64,000 nt of DNA from Sipunculus nudus (taxonomy: Eukaryota > Annelida > Sipuncula > Golfingiida > Sipunculidae): positions 51,986,019 to 52,050,018 of the forward strand of contig CM049306.1 of NCBI GenBank assembly GCA_026874595.1, given 5' to 3'. Of this stretch, positions 28,050-41,260 are shown piece by piece (positions within the stretch are counted from its first letter, which is position 1; every line of letters starts with the position of its first letter). The notes under the pieces were generated by a model. The model was not told the DNA's origin, searched no databases, and worked only from the letters and a program-made list of their open reading frames with translations. The position numbers and the translations under genes were made by a program.

Positions 28050-28640
28050 CTATATTCTCGAAGTTATGGGGTGTGTTTGCACCCCCCAGAAATACTTCTT
28101 TTAGCCAAAATTTTCATCCAAAACCTTCCATCTTTCACATACAGCTCACCTACCAACAGGGGAAGAACCATAATTATTTTGAGGTCACAAGGTCAAAGGT
28201 CAAGGTTACAGAACCAACTTCTTTGAAAAGCCTCAGGATGCATTTTAAGCCAAACCTTTCATCCCAATTCTTTGATCTTTCACATATAGCTCACCTACTA
28301 AGTGGGAGAAGAATCCTATAGATGTTGAGGTCACAAGGTCAAAGGTCAGGGTCACAGGATCCACTTCTTTGAAAAGGTTGTGGACACATTTCAAGCTAGA
28401 CCTTTCATTCCAAACCTTTCAGCACTGATATCGCTTCTCTGCCAACAGGGGAAAAGACCTGTTGATTTTGAGGTCAAAGGTCAAGTTCACAGCACCCTCT
28501 TCTTGCGTGGAGTCATTTTAAGGCAAACTTTTCAATCTATACTTTCCATCTGTCATATATGGCTTGCCTACCAATAGGAGAAGAAGCCTATTGATGTTGA
28601 GTTCAAAAGGTCAAAGGTCAAGGTCACAATATTGTTCTAA
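28050..28640 (+). repeat. diverged AGGTCA tandem array (about 144-bp monomers)
   Basis: Units beginning GAGGTCA (or GAGTTCA) fall at 28181, 28327, 28470 and 28599, so the spacing is about 129-146 bp. Each has a match to TTTCACATATAGCTCACCTACC and a following AGGTCAAAGGTCA. It is related to, but clearly more diverged than, the arrays in copies A and B. It has monomer periodicity rather than the 288-bp dimer periodicity. Confidence 0.75.
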
Positions 28641-28699
28641 ATGCTTGTGAACATATTTCAAGTGAAACTGTTCAACCCAAACCTTCAGTCTTTCACATA

Positions 28700-30130
28700 T
28701 GCCACATCTATGCATCACTGAATTTGATTAAAACTTCATATTTATGGGTCTTTTTGCATGAAGAAATAACTAATTGATTTTGAGGTCAGCTGGTCAGGAG
28801 GTTAAAGGTTGCAGGTCTAAGTTATTCACTCATTGGTTGCCAAGTAATTACACCCGGCCAGATGTAAGTGGTAAGTAGTTACCCATCATTTAGAAAGAAT
28901 CCAGTTGATATGTGGGCAAAAGGCCAAGGTCATAGGTCAGGGATGTTCACAGTAACTTATTTTGTAGACCATCTCTATTTTTCTTGTTTTCTTGTATATA
29001 TAACCATGGCACTCACAACTGGTACATGTCACTATGAGCCCATAATTGTTAGTGACACCTGTGATATATGACTCCCTTTTGTATCAGCTCATGGAGTGAT
29101 AAGGATATATCATTAGTGCATAACAAAAACACTGTTGCTGGAATGCTTTGGCCAGGCATTAAGACTATGAGAGTTAAGTGTTAAGGTTTAGCTACTGATT
29201 TATAAAATGATGGGAACATTTTGCAGTTTATTTCATGGAATCATAGCAATAAACTTAGTTTTCTAGATATCTGAATATTATTATACAAATCATCAGATAT
29301 ACCAGCAAGTGTTTGTTCTGATAATATGTGGGTCTTTACCTGGATTTAGGATGGCTTTATTTGATTACAAGACTTTTAGTGATGCTTTCTGCATTTCTTT
29401 TCTTTTAGGTCTTGCAGTTTACCTACCCTGCTGACCCCATTGAATAGTAAGCTGATAATAAAAACAAATTGGACTTGCACTTTTTACATTTGCATGTCCA
29501 TAAATCTGATATGAGAGCTCTCCAACCTGATCATGCCTTTTGAATTGTTTTGGACATTCATAACTGTTACATTCTTCAAAGCAATTGCTACAAGTTTAGT
29601 GTCTTATTGGAGGATGTGTGATATCAAATGTCAGACTTGTCAGAAAACCATTATGTCTGCCAGGTAGCCATTTCAGAAATCCTTTTGCCAGGGCAGTTTC
29701 AGTGATTTTTTTATGATGTTTGGTCCCTTTTAGAGGATGTTTGTTGTTCAATTTCCGACCTGTCAGAAATCCAATATGGCCACCAGGAAGCCATCTTTAA
29801 ATTCCTTTTGAACATATTATCTCAAGAACTATTAAAGTGAATGCAGTGGGATGTATATTAATGTTATCTTGCATTGGGTCAAAGATTTCTTAATAAATAT
29901 GACCATCATTTATGAAAGCTCAGTACAGTTGACTTGTATTGAATAAAAATTAATATGGAAGCACCCGTTTCACAATAATTCTTGCATGGATTTCCTTGAT
30001 CTTTTGCTATATTTTGATCTTAAGTGTGGCCTGTGTGGTATTCCTTTTGAGACTGACAGGTATCGAGCAAGCTGTAGGATTAGTTCCTGATAGCTCAACA
30101 ACCATACATTTTGCCTCAGACCATCATTGT
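28700..30130. other. unclassified CpG-poor sequence inside the composite element
   Basis: Sequence between the diverged array and copy B. It includes phrases duplicated in diverged form (for example CAAATGTCAGACTTGTCAGAAA... near 29625 and CAATTTCCGACCTGTCAGAAA near 29750). No coding frame was recognised; it probably belongs to an old repeat. Confidence 0.4.
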
Positions 30131-31959
30131 GCCGCAGAAAAACCTTGTGAGTGGGTTAACTCAAAAAATATTTCACTGATTTTTTTTCAAACTTTACATT
30201 TGTATAGATAAAGGTAAGGGGATGAAGCCTATTTAAAATGGGGTCATGACCTATGCTAGGAGAATGACCTTGACCTTGAATAGGTCCATTATTGCTGAAA
30301 ATAACACAAATTCTTAAATATCTCAAGTAAACTTGCATGGACTGGTCTAAAAATTAAGGTGACCGAAGATCTAGGATAGCCTTGTGATATACCGGAAACT
30401 GGTGGCGCCACCTATTATCCTTTTCTTGTTTTTACGCATTTTAATACCCCCATAATTGCCACTTGACAGTACTGTAAGCATTATAAGTCAAAAACTAATG
30501 GACAGATTTCTTTCATATTATGCACATGTAGAGAGATGGGCTATGGGATGAGGTCTGTTTACATTTGGGTCATGACCTTTACCATGAGAGTGGCCTTGAC
30601 CTTTAATGTGTCCATATTTGTTGAAAATCGCACACCTCTTATGATATCTCCAGTGTTGGTAGCCATATGGATTTCAAACGTGACTTATGTATGGCCCACT
30701 ACTAAAGTAAGAACCCTATAGGTTCTAGGGTCATGAGGTCTAAGGTCAAGGTCACTGGACTTGCATCTTACAAGATACTTTGGATGCATTTTAAGCCAAA
30801 CTTTCAAGGTCTATCATCTTGCACATATAGTTCATCTGCCAATAGAGGAAGACCCCTATCAATTTTGAGGTCACAAGGTCAAAGGTGAAGGTCACAGGAG
30901 CCATCTGTCCAAAAATTAGTTTCTGGATGATAATTCCTGCTTTTATTGATGTATGGATTTCAAACTTGACTTGTATATGACCCATTGGAAAAACAAGACT
31001 GAAATTGATTTTGGGGTCATGAGGTCAAAGGTCAAGGTCACAGGACACATCTTTAAAAAGATTGTGGATGCATTTTCAGCCAAACAATTCATCTCAGACA
31101 TTTCATCTTGCACATATAGATCACCTGCCAAGAGTGGAAGACCCCTATCAATTTTGAGGTCACAAGGTCAAAGGTGAAGGTCACAGGAGCCATATGTCCA
31201 AAAATTAGTTTCTGGATGATAATGCTCGCTTTTAATGATGTATGGATTTCAAACTTGACTTGTGTATGTCCCATCGGAAAAGCAAGACCCGAATTGATTT
31301 TGGGATCATGAGGTCAAAGGTCAAGGTCACAGGACACATCTTCAAAAAGATGTGGATGCATTTTCAGCCAAACATTTCATCTCAGACATTTCATCTTGCA
31401 CATAAAGTTCCCCTGCCAATAGAGGAAGACGCCTGTCAATTGTGAGGTCACAAGGTCAAAGGTGAAAGTCACAGGAGCCATATGTCCAAAAATTAGTTCC
31501 TGAGATGATAATGCAAGCTTGGATTAATATATGGATTTCAAACCTGACTTATATATGGCCCATCAATAAATCTAGACCTCTATTGATTTATATATAAAAG
31601 TGGATGATCAATATCAATTTTGGGGTCACAAGGTCAAAGGTCAAGGCCACAGGAGCCATCAAATTAGTTTCTGGATGATAATTCCTGCTTTTATTGATGT
31701 ATAGATTTCAAACTTGACTTATATATGTCCCATTGAAAAAGCAAGACCCCAATTGATTTTTGGGTCATGAGGTCAAAGGTCAAGGTCACAGGACCAACAT
31801 CTTCAAAAAGATTGTGGATTGATAGATGGAAGAAACAATAATTGCTTGCCAAGTGTCAGTATATGCTGCTAAAAAATGGGGCCTATTCTTAAAGGGGGGT
31901 GGGGGGCCTACTATGTCTGGGGATACTCTGGCACCTGCGGTGCCAAGAAATATCTAGTT
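30131..31959 (+). mobile_element. repeat element copy B, left end missing, one extra 288-bp unit
   Basis: This copy is in the same orientation as copy A and closely similar from GCCGCAGAAA to TCTAGTT. It lacks A's left inverted end and CCG tract; homology begins right where that tract ends in A. It spans 1829 bp against 1541 bp for the homologous part of A, a difference of exactly 288 bp. That equals one of the repeat periods seen inside it (GAGGTCACAAGG at 30867, 31156, 31444). It has the same right-end inverted repeat (31910-31926) and hairpin. No coding frame was found. Confidence 0.8.
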
Positions 31960-33503
31960 CACTATGTTTTAACCTGACATATATGATAAGAATTTATGGC
32001 AATGTAGAAAGTTTAAACAAAATTGGCATATAGGTTCTGCAACAATTTTACTAGTTGTGAATCACAGCCCATGATGTCGCAGGTCATGCTTGGCAGCTGA
32101 GCGTCATGACCCATGGGTCACTTGTTATAATTAAAAAATCCAAATGTTCCGGCGGGATTTCAGTTGAAAGCAGGTCCCACTTAAAGAAGATTTAATGAAA
32201 GTTAATTTAAATTATTTTATTTTTGTCATAAAACCTGGTCACGTGTAATAAGTTTGAACATTATATATTCCATGCATATATATAACAATGCAGTTGTTTT
32301 CTTTTTTTTTATATGATGCAAAATTAAAAAAATAATAATAATAATAACCCTTGCCTCGTTACATATGCGTACATTATAAAGCAGTCAGTCAAGATAGCGC
32401 CAAGGCTAAATCCTCTCCGTCAAACCTATTGAAGTTATATTATTTTGATTAATTTAATTTTAATTTTAATATATATATAATATGACTCGCGCCTTGGCAC
32501 TGTCCTCGAAGTATTTCCTTGTCCTTGTAAAAACTCCAATCCATTCCTCGCAAGAATTTCACGTTTTCCCGCCAAAATTGTTTCAGAGAGAATAAAACGC
32601 GGATGTCGTAAATCGGATGTTGGTACGGACTAACACACGGATGTCTGATGTCTAAGGCCAGATAGCGGAAGTACATATATATATATAGTGTAATGTATCG
32701 CTGGCAGTATATATGTAATTATCATTGCTTATATAAGTCATTGCAAACGGCTTTTTAAGTATACGAATGCTTATAAAGTTTGAAGTTTGAAGTTCATCCG
32801 AGCAGTCATTTCGTAAACAATAATTAAAGGGTTATTCATATGGGTTCTTAGGTTTAATATATTGCATCTTTATTCATGCATTATAGTGTCCATATAATGT
32901 TTATATAATAAACTGGTTATAAAAATATGCGTGCGTATATACCTTTGCAGAGAAAGACATTTAAATCAGGCATATGATGTGCAGATATACAGGTATAGAT
33001 TCGGTGCCCTCCTGCCCGCGCGTGCAGTAATCGTGCGAGCCAATTTTGCTCAACGTGCTTTAAATAAGTGTTATCTAAATCCCCAAGATAACCGTCGTAA
33101 ATTACCATTCCAAAGCATCATAAGTCATTGTTTTAATGGCTGTAATTTGACATATAGCTTTTATAGTTACACGTTTAGTGTTCTTTGTCTTAGGTATAAT
33201 AGTATATACAAGATGTACCAAACGACCATAGATTTTTGCATGGGTCGTTAACGTCACGGATACCTCTAAAAAAGTATGGTAAGTGTTGATTAACTATAAA
33301 GGTAATTGAAGATGTATAGGTTTAAATGCGTTTGGCCCCGATAACATTACTCAGATGAAGTGTTAACTATGATTAACGGTGACAGAATTATCTTTTATCA
33401 TCTCATAAAAAAAGAGGTGCTCAACCTGAGATCACTTGTTTTGATTTTTTTTGGTTTTATCGTAGCATATGATTTATATAGAGACGAAAAGTAAAGATAA
33501 GCA

Positions 33504-33545
33504 CTATCTATTGGTATAGGAAGCACTATCTATTGGTATAAGATA
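33504..33545. repeat. 22-bp direct repeat, two units
   Basis: GCACTATCTATTGGTATA is present twice in tandem, separated by GGAA. Confidence 0.85.
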
Positions 33546-33649
33546 TCGATGACCTCATAATATATACATTTCTATAGAGAGTTTTTTATATTTAAAGATA
33601 TACGGTCGTTCTGATGGAAACTTAACCCAGTCTCCATTTTGTCGTTCAG

Positions 33650-33651
<2 letters not shown>

Positions 33652-33700
<49 letters not shown>

Positions 33701-33740
33701 ACATATATATATATATATATAACATATATATATATGTAAG
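33652..33740. repeat. (AT)n microsatellite, three blocks
   Basis: A 43-bp pure AT block (33652-33694) is followed by two shorter blocks separated by AAATAAAAC and AAC interruptions. Confidence 0.95.
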
Positions 33741-34942
33741 TATATTAATATATTAATAGTACTATACCATTAAACACGGCTATATCGTTGCTATTTTCGA
33801 TAAAATAAAAACCGATAAATATTAATAGTACTACCACTTAAACACGGTTATAAAGTTGTGTAAAATACAGGTTTAGCTGTCAGATTCACTCACATACATG
33901 CATGTATATGCATTTCTCCTAGGCTAATTCACATGATCACATCTTGCAAATTCTATTATCAGTTTTATTTTAAACCCTGTTTATTATTTTCAGACGTCTA
34001 CTCTTGCATGTACTTTAAATTGAGCCGTATATGTCATATTCATATATAGACAAACGCATCTTCTTTTTTCTTTAACCTTTATTTAACTTTTCTTCAACCT
34101 CTGTCACTGGGATCGATATTGCGTAAAATAAAAACCGGGGTATTTCTTAAGGCTTTGAGATTATTTTCTACGGTTTGAGGTTATTAGCTGACAGCAGCTG
34201 GGCTGATCCTCAGTGTGTCATCTTGCTGGAGGCTGCTTCCCTACCACATACTGGCTGCCTGTGTGATGAATTAAACTCTGGGCAGGAAATTAATCTCCAG
34301 GAACCTTGACTAAACATCCCGAAGGCAATAGAGTCGGCCGGAACACTAACGCTATAAGCTAATAGACGTCCTCAAGATTTGCCTCCCTCTATCACATGTG
34401 GAACTTGAGAATAACCTTGGCTAATAGCCAGACACATGCTTTCTCTCAGGTTAGCCTGCTGGATATTAACACATCTGTTGTAATCCTTGATGAGGAATTA
34501 TGTGGGAACTACCCATATATTTCCAAAAGCGAACTCGTGGCTGCTAATCTAGATGTTGTATATAATTCTTGTTGACACAAAATGTTCATGTTGCAATCAC
34601 TGAAAATTCCAGTGATCGAAATAAATGGACAATTTTTTATAAAATTATTTTTTTTTTACTTTAATAATAATATAAGTGAAAAATCTTCAGTGCTGTCGCT
34701 GCCAAGAGTATCTCAATAAAGCAGTCTTGCATGCAGGCTGACACGTTTGAAAGTCGACCTTCTTCTTTACTGATATGATACTGATATATAAAACCATATT
34801 CCTTCATGCCTTGATTTCTGGGCTCATGTCACGGGCTTATGTTTTTACTATTTGACTGTAAAAACGTATGGACTATTTTGGGATTATATATACTTTTTTT
34901 CTGTCGACTTTTGAAAGTGCCTTAATGATTGATTTCTGTAGT

Positions 34943-34960
34943 CCCCCCCCCCCCCCCCCC
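34943..34960. repeat. C18 homopolymer
   Basis: Eighteen consecutive C on the plus strand. Confidence 0.95.
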
Positions 34961-35232
34961 GGCCTCCGGATTTCAAGGCCATTTTATACTATAGACAATT
35001 GCGCTCTGTTAAAGTTATATTATACGTTATATCGTCATGCAAAGTGCCATGGGATATAAATTATCTAATTATTTCCTCCATGCTATAAGTGCGAATGTCT
35101 GATATATATGTAATATATCACTTTGCCAGCATGACTTCGCCAAAGCGACGAGAAACAAGATCATATATAATATAGTCAAATTTGCTTTTGAATGTATATA
35201 TACATGCAACGGACATCTATATATAAAAAACA

Positions 35233-35235
<3 letters not shown>

Positions 35236-35277
<42 letters not shown>

Positions 35278-35282
35278 ATATA
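35236..35282. repeat. (AT)n microsatellite
   Basis: AT tract interrupted once by TTT. Confidence 0.95.
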
Positions 35283-37429
35283 AGTTGAACGAGTTCTCCC
35301 TTGTTCAGTCATAAGAAGCAGGTTAAATGGGTCTGTACGACCATTAAAAGCAATGGATGTCTATGTGCACATTGCTTGTGTATAAGCAGTTGTGCTCGGT
35401 TCCATTTTAGATGGCCTAATGATATATATTATAAACCATATGGTCCAGCCTGCTTATTTCTCAGACAATATTTCAACACTATTTCCCCACCCAAACATGA
35501 ATATATATGGCCATGTGAAACTAACCGGTGGACAGGGTATACTGTTCTTACAAAGGATAGGGTGGTCAATAATTGGTTGGCCTTAAGGGTCCTGGCGGGC
35601 GGCACTATTATGTTGCTTACTGGGGCATGTAATTTGGGTCTTGAACCAAGTAATAGATTTTGGTCCCTTTACATAGGAAACAGTCCCAGCAATAAGGGGT
35701 CAATTACTGTACGTCTGGACGGACTGTTTGTACAGGTCTATCGAATGTCCGTTGTGTTAAAGGAGTCTGACATTTCGCTGACGGTGTAATGGTCTTCTTT
35801 CTTGAGTAATTCCGCTTCCGGTTTTAGCTGACCTTGTCAGTTTCAAAACAAGATGATGGCGTAGACTTGTCACCTCCCACTACGGAGGGAATCCATCAAC
35901 TAAGATGTATGACATAAGATCAAGCCCACTTCCAATAACGGTCTCAGATTTTAGATTTTTTTTAACATTTTTATAAAATATATGTTACTAAACACAGTAA
36001 AACCACAGAGGCTTTGTGATTGATATCTAACAGTATATATATTTTAAATAAATGTGTACTATATATACGCGTACCAGCCTGTGTATTTATTATATACTTC
36101 CATGTTATATATTATAATATCAATATGGATTTTATATGTTTTCTATAGATGTTAACACCTTAGCATGCAAGTGTTATTATTCTACCAGTTAACGGACTCG
36201 CGAGTGGGGAAAATGTTTAATTGTTTCAATAATCTATGTTTAAATGTTTGCATCTCTATACCTGTTCCTTTCGTTGTATACGAGTCCGCAGATATATTGT
36301 GTTGTTCTGGGGGGCATGTTGTGACATTAACAAAGTGGTTTCCCTGCGGGGTTTCCTCTGTAGTTTTGTATAGTACAAACTACAAAGATGTGAGCGGCAA
36401 CAAATCAAATGTACCCGTGTATAGAGTAAAATAAAGACGGATAATAAAGCATGGTAACAACCGGATATGGTACATACATAAGATAAAAGGGAAAATAACG
36501 GGTGTTTTCGTATTCATTGGTTTACCCCTGTACCCAGGCCAAGTATTCTGTTTGTAAACATTTCAGCTGAGGACCTATAATGTTTATGATACATGTGGGG
36601 CTGTAGTTTGGTATACTTGCACGTGTTGGAGGTATAAATCAATGAGACACAGTTTATACATGGACATAAAGAACAACCAGGCCGTGGTGCCTGCGGGCAG
36701 TCAGGGTTGGCCATCACCTATTGTCATTGGCCGTCCAACTGGGGTGACACCGGTCTTATCACGTATATGATTTATGTGATCGGGTTTATCTCTTCATATT
36801 ATAGCTCGTGTATACACATGGCCTCACATCGCCATTAGTCAAGTAAAATGACGCGGCAGGAGCAACATAGACACACACACGGTGACCCGAACCCATGTTA
36901 CCTGCCGAAAATATCATACAGATGACGTGCAAGCCTCTACACGGACAGAACGCGGAGTCTCAAATAGTCATTTACTAAGACTGAATACACAGATACGCAG
37001 AGCTGGTGACATGCGCTGTGCTGGTGAATGGCAGGTCTCTCTTACGGTCAGGATGTTATAGATACGTCTGATATTGTTCTGGAGAGATGCACTACACTTG
37101 ATTATTTACCTCAATCGGGTTGATAGCAAAGTCGGGCAAATCCATTTCTGCCCGGGGGGAAGACAGCATGAAGAAGTGGAACTATCTGCCACTGATTGAA
37201 TAATGCCATTGGTACATACTTAGTTTTCAACAGGCTAGTAGTGGTTGAAAGCCACGCACAGATGCTATGCTTCCAAAAGACGATTTGATAAAATCGTGAG
37301 AGTCCGACTCTTGGTCAATTACCGGCACCCTGCTCTGCCCGCCCCGAACAGTGGGGTGCTCCCGCATGGCCATTTTCAAACCGCGTTACTGATTCATCAT
37401 TTGACATACGAGTAAACAAAGCTATTAGG

Positions 37430-37563
37430 CTCTGGAACCTTATGATTTAGGGCCAGTTCAGTCGAGCCCAGGGCCAGGGACAGCAGAGGAAGATATTTAT
37501 GACCAGTTGACTTTGTGATAATTGAGGATTTATACAGGACAGCTTCTAAACACGGATTACCAG
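37430..37563 (+). other. candidate 5' UTR exon end with donor
   Basis: A moderately GC-rich, purine-rich segment ends at TACCAG|GTGAGG (donor GT at 37564-37565). The left boundary is arbitrary, because no clear acceptor or TATA box is seen. It would be a possible alternative first exon for the gene starting at 46286, about 8.7 kb upstream of the coding exon. Donor-like sequences of this strength occur by chance every few kilobases, so support is weak. Confidence 0.15.
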
Positions 37564-39999
37564 GTGAGGTCAACTATTAATTGATTTATTGTACATCCGG
37601 CGAGTTTACCCTGAAATAGGGATGCTCGGTTAGACGTGAAACTTAATTACTGGCTTCAAAAGGATGGGTTTCAGAGGTAAACGGGTCTGGTCTTTTGATG
37701 GTATTAATTTAAGCCTTTATGGAATAATTGCTTTGAATGGAAGAATTATTTCTTTGGGTAATGTACTGGGGATAAATTGCTTATTTATACCTAATACAGA
37801 TGACTTGATAAACTGGTAATGAAAGACTTTGGGAATGGAGATTTAACTTTTGCAGGCCAACTTGACTTTATTGCAACCCAAGGATTTAAGCTAACAGTTA
37901 AACATAATATATACTTCTTATATAATTTATATTGAATCATATTGTATCGTTAGTTATGGCCACCAAATAAATATAGAATTATGATATACTTCGTAGGTTA
38001 CAAATTTAGATCATGCTAATTAGAAGCTTTTTCATTTAAATTGTATAGATAAAACACAACCCTCCATTTTCAATAATTAAATAATTCAAGTATTTTGTCT
38101 TGAAATATTTCTTTAAAGTTATAATGTATTAAATTAACAAAATAAATACCTGGCAATGTAAGCAATCAAACGTTTATAAATTGTTCAAGAATATTTCCTG
38201 TGATTGAAAAACTGGAAAGGAGACTTCAGTCAAACTTGGTTTCTTCAGTCAATCTTTACGACAGCGTCAATCGGTGGGTGTGACGCGTGTATTGAAAAGC
38301 GATCATTTTGTGTCATCGATGTTTTTAACATCTATTCAAGCTCTGTCAGTGTCCGAGACTAATCAATAGAATTTTGAGATAATTCTATGACTGAAATGTT
38401 TTGATGGGCTGTCGCAACTCCTGAGTTTACAATTCTCGAGCCCCTTGACTGCTGGCAGCATCAGGAAGTACATACTATAGTAACTATACACTTGCATTGG
38501 GCAGCTCAGCACCAAGGGCAAGATTCGTATGTCGTAGTTTGTACAGCAATGGCGGAGTAGTTTGTACAGCAATGTCAGCGTGTTATGATAAAGCCAACAT
38601 TAGGTAAGCCTTAACTGGCAGAACAGCATTGCTATAATGGCAGCTTTGCTGAGGTCCGCGTCCAGATGCCCGGCATGTTCGTTTACCATTCACTTTTGCG
38701 CTGGTTTGATCTCTGGCTCTCAAAATGTTTATATAACTCGATGCAGCCGACTCCGCCAGTTTGTAGGTTGTGTGTAATCCAAGCTGACCTCTTCTCTGAC
38801 CTTACGCTCTGCAAGCAGTGAACTGGCAACATCTTAAGCATCTCACATTAGCCAGGTCAACTAAAATATCACTCTGTTTCTTTGATGTTAGCGTATGTCA
38901 TGATTACTGGGGCTGCTTAAAGGAAGCTGTGTTTAAATACCGCTCACTATTACCGTACACACGGGTTTATAATGGATTAATTACATTGACACTCCGCCGT
39001 TAACACCCACAAAACAGGTTATTTGTTTGGTTGTATATGTCCGTGTTCGTCATCACGGTCGTTTGTTCACCTTTGTACATTAGTCCATAGGTTTACAATG
39101 GAGTCATTATTATCAGATTTTATCTTGGAATTAAATTATCTGAAATAATTTACTTGTCACTGATCTAGCCTTGGTCCCTTTTACTTGCGTGAACCGTATC
39201 ACTCACAGTGAGTCCTTGACTAATGGTTAAACATTAAAGCTGAAATAAGCTGAAAATGCACTTTAAGTATATATCAGGCGTGGATGCATGGAACTATTAC
39301 AGGTCCAGGAATTTAGTTTGATATATAATGAAACAGGGATGACACTTGCAACTCAGCATAAACAGCTGATTGTAAAATGATGCATGACACTGGCAGCCAC
39401 TGCAGGTTACAAAGCACTGGTGTGATTTGGCCCGTCCAGTCAGTGTCAGCCAACACGTGTATATCCGTACACATGTGTATACTTTTACTTAACCTGCAAA
39501 TAATCAGCCGAGTATTTATATGCAAGGCATGCGTATAATCACCCTGTGACGTAATAAATTAGGTAACAACTCTACACACACTGTATGTGTATACCTATAC
39601 AGTAATGGAACCCCGCTTCTTTCCAATCGTAGGTTATTAAAACATGACGACTGAACCAAACTAAATCTGTTATGACTGATAACACCATGACAAGTTTATT
39701 CATACATTACATAACATAACATAACATCACATCAACGTTTCAGCAGTTTCTCCTGTTAACGATTTCCACAATGTTAGAATCTTATCATTGAGGATAACGT
39801 TAAATATATTTAAATTAATTTCTGGTTAATTTTGACGATAAAGTTATTTGAAAAAAAGACATGGCGTCATTCGTACCTTTATTCATTATCACTTAAGACT
39901 TTTTTTTTAATTAATATGAAATAGATGTGAAATAGGGCTTTACTATGAGCAGATTTGCTTGGTTATAATACGAAGCCCCATCTCCCCGCCCCTCCCAGT

Positions 40000-40015
40000 C
40001 TCACTCACTCACTCA

Positions 40016-40067
<52 letters not shown>

Positions 40068-40085
40068 CACACCCACCCACTCACT
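40000..40085. repeat. CT/CACT-rich microsatellite
   Basis: CACT units, a TCTG block, a pure CT tract to about 40064, then CACCC units. Confidence 0.93.
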
Positions 40086-40439
40086 CATGTATTTGCAAAA
40101 TTTATTTCAATTTAAAAATTGCAGCAGTTTTTGCACATATTTGTATAAATGGTCATAATCTTTAATGTTTTGCAATACACCCATTTCTGTAAGAATATAT
40201 ATATATTTGTCAAGATCCCTCTTCATATATTATAAGCAAAACTAGACAATATCTATAACATACCCAAGTGATTCATAATTTGTTTTATTCCAACCGCCTG
40301 TCTACTGTCGTGAAATGTCTAGGGGAATGAATAAAGAAATCCTGTAGACAGGAAATCTGATTACTGTGTTGCCTGCATAGAGGCAAGGATAAACTTTCCC
40401 ACAGCTCTTAGCGGATACTTGAATAGATATATATATATG

Positions 40440-40500
40440 GACGCTATTAAATCGGACGCTATTAAAATGGACGCAGACAGAATGACGCCATGAAAATGGA
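40440..40500. repeat. 15-bp tandem repeat, about four units
   Basis: GGACGCTATTAAATC is followed by GGACGCTATTAAAAT, then GGACGCAGACAGAAT, then GACGCCATGAAAAT. Divergence increases along the array. An isolated GGACGCTAT recurs near 40530. Confidence 0.8.
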
Positions 40501-41224
40501 ACTGAGTAGTTGGAAACTATATTTACTTGGACGCTATCTGAATAGTTCGTAACAAAGAGATTAAAATTATATTTAACAATAAAATAATTTAACATATATC
40601 GTTAGCTAAACCATGATGAACGTGTGTTGACAGATATCAACAGGGTTTGCATGGTTCCTGTACATGTAGTTGTCATTGAAGAAATGTAGTTTCGCCAGAG
40701 AAAAACACCTGCGCGGAGACAAAAAAAGCATATACACTTTTCCTCATCAACTTTGTGACAGTAAGACAGAATAAACGTCATTCAGTATCAGCTGCAAAGG
40801 ATGTCTTTGAGGTCATGTTTTTCAGCACGCCCTCTGTACTAATTTGTAAAAACTACTTTCATGTGTGTTGGTGATTTAACTGCACAGCTCAATGCCCCAG
40901 GGCACAGATAAACCGAGAACAACATTAAAGGTTAAGGCACCCACAACCCCCTGAAGTGACATCAACTGCAATCAACCATGACAGCTGCACTAAACCGTGA
41001 TATAAATCACTGATATTTTTAGACGTTCCCTTAATTTATGGCACTAAATCTTTCAGTCCATACTCGTTATTTTTTATACGCGTACAGGATAAAAATAATG
41101 TATGAACCAAGATAACAACCAACAAAGAGTCATGGACGTAAAGATACAACGTAAAATTATAAATCTCTGCATGGGAGGCCGAAGTTGGTGGTCTGTACCC
41201 TTTATATTATAACACCTCAGATGC

Positions 41225-41257
<33 letters not shown>

Positions 41258-41260
41258 TAA
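41225..41260. repeat. (AT)n microsatellite
   Basis: About 13 AT units with an ACAT interruption at the right end. Confidence 0.95.

Larger units (their letters stand above)
27852..32125 (+). mobile_element. possible composite element enclosing the diverged array and copy B
   Basis: The left end is TTAGCTCAGCTGACTT, followed by an imperfect hairpin partner AAGTCATGCTGGGCT and a GTCCGTCC tract (about 27900-27943). This is a common start of mollusc repeat elements. The right end AGCTGAGCGTCATGACC...GGTCACTTGTT (32093-32122) resembles the usual partner end in inverted form. The diverged array lies near the left end and copy B at the right. The middle (28700-30130) is CpG-poor unclassified sequence. 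Whether this is a single element or adjacent insertions cannot be settled by eye. Confidence 0.4.

Noticed and set aside
22444-31445. Series of similar 61-75 codon frames on both strands, suggesting a small protein family
   Set aside because: They are translations of the repeat units in copies A and B; similarity comes from DNA repeat descent and the frames differ by strand and phase.
35301-35789. Longest open frame (162 codons, plus strand)
   Set aside because: It begins at TTG, follows an AT microsatellite, contains no recognised domain, and has no splice or conservation evidence.
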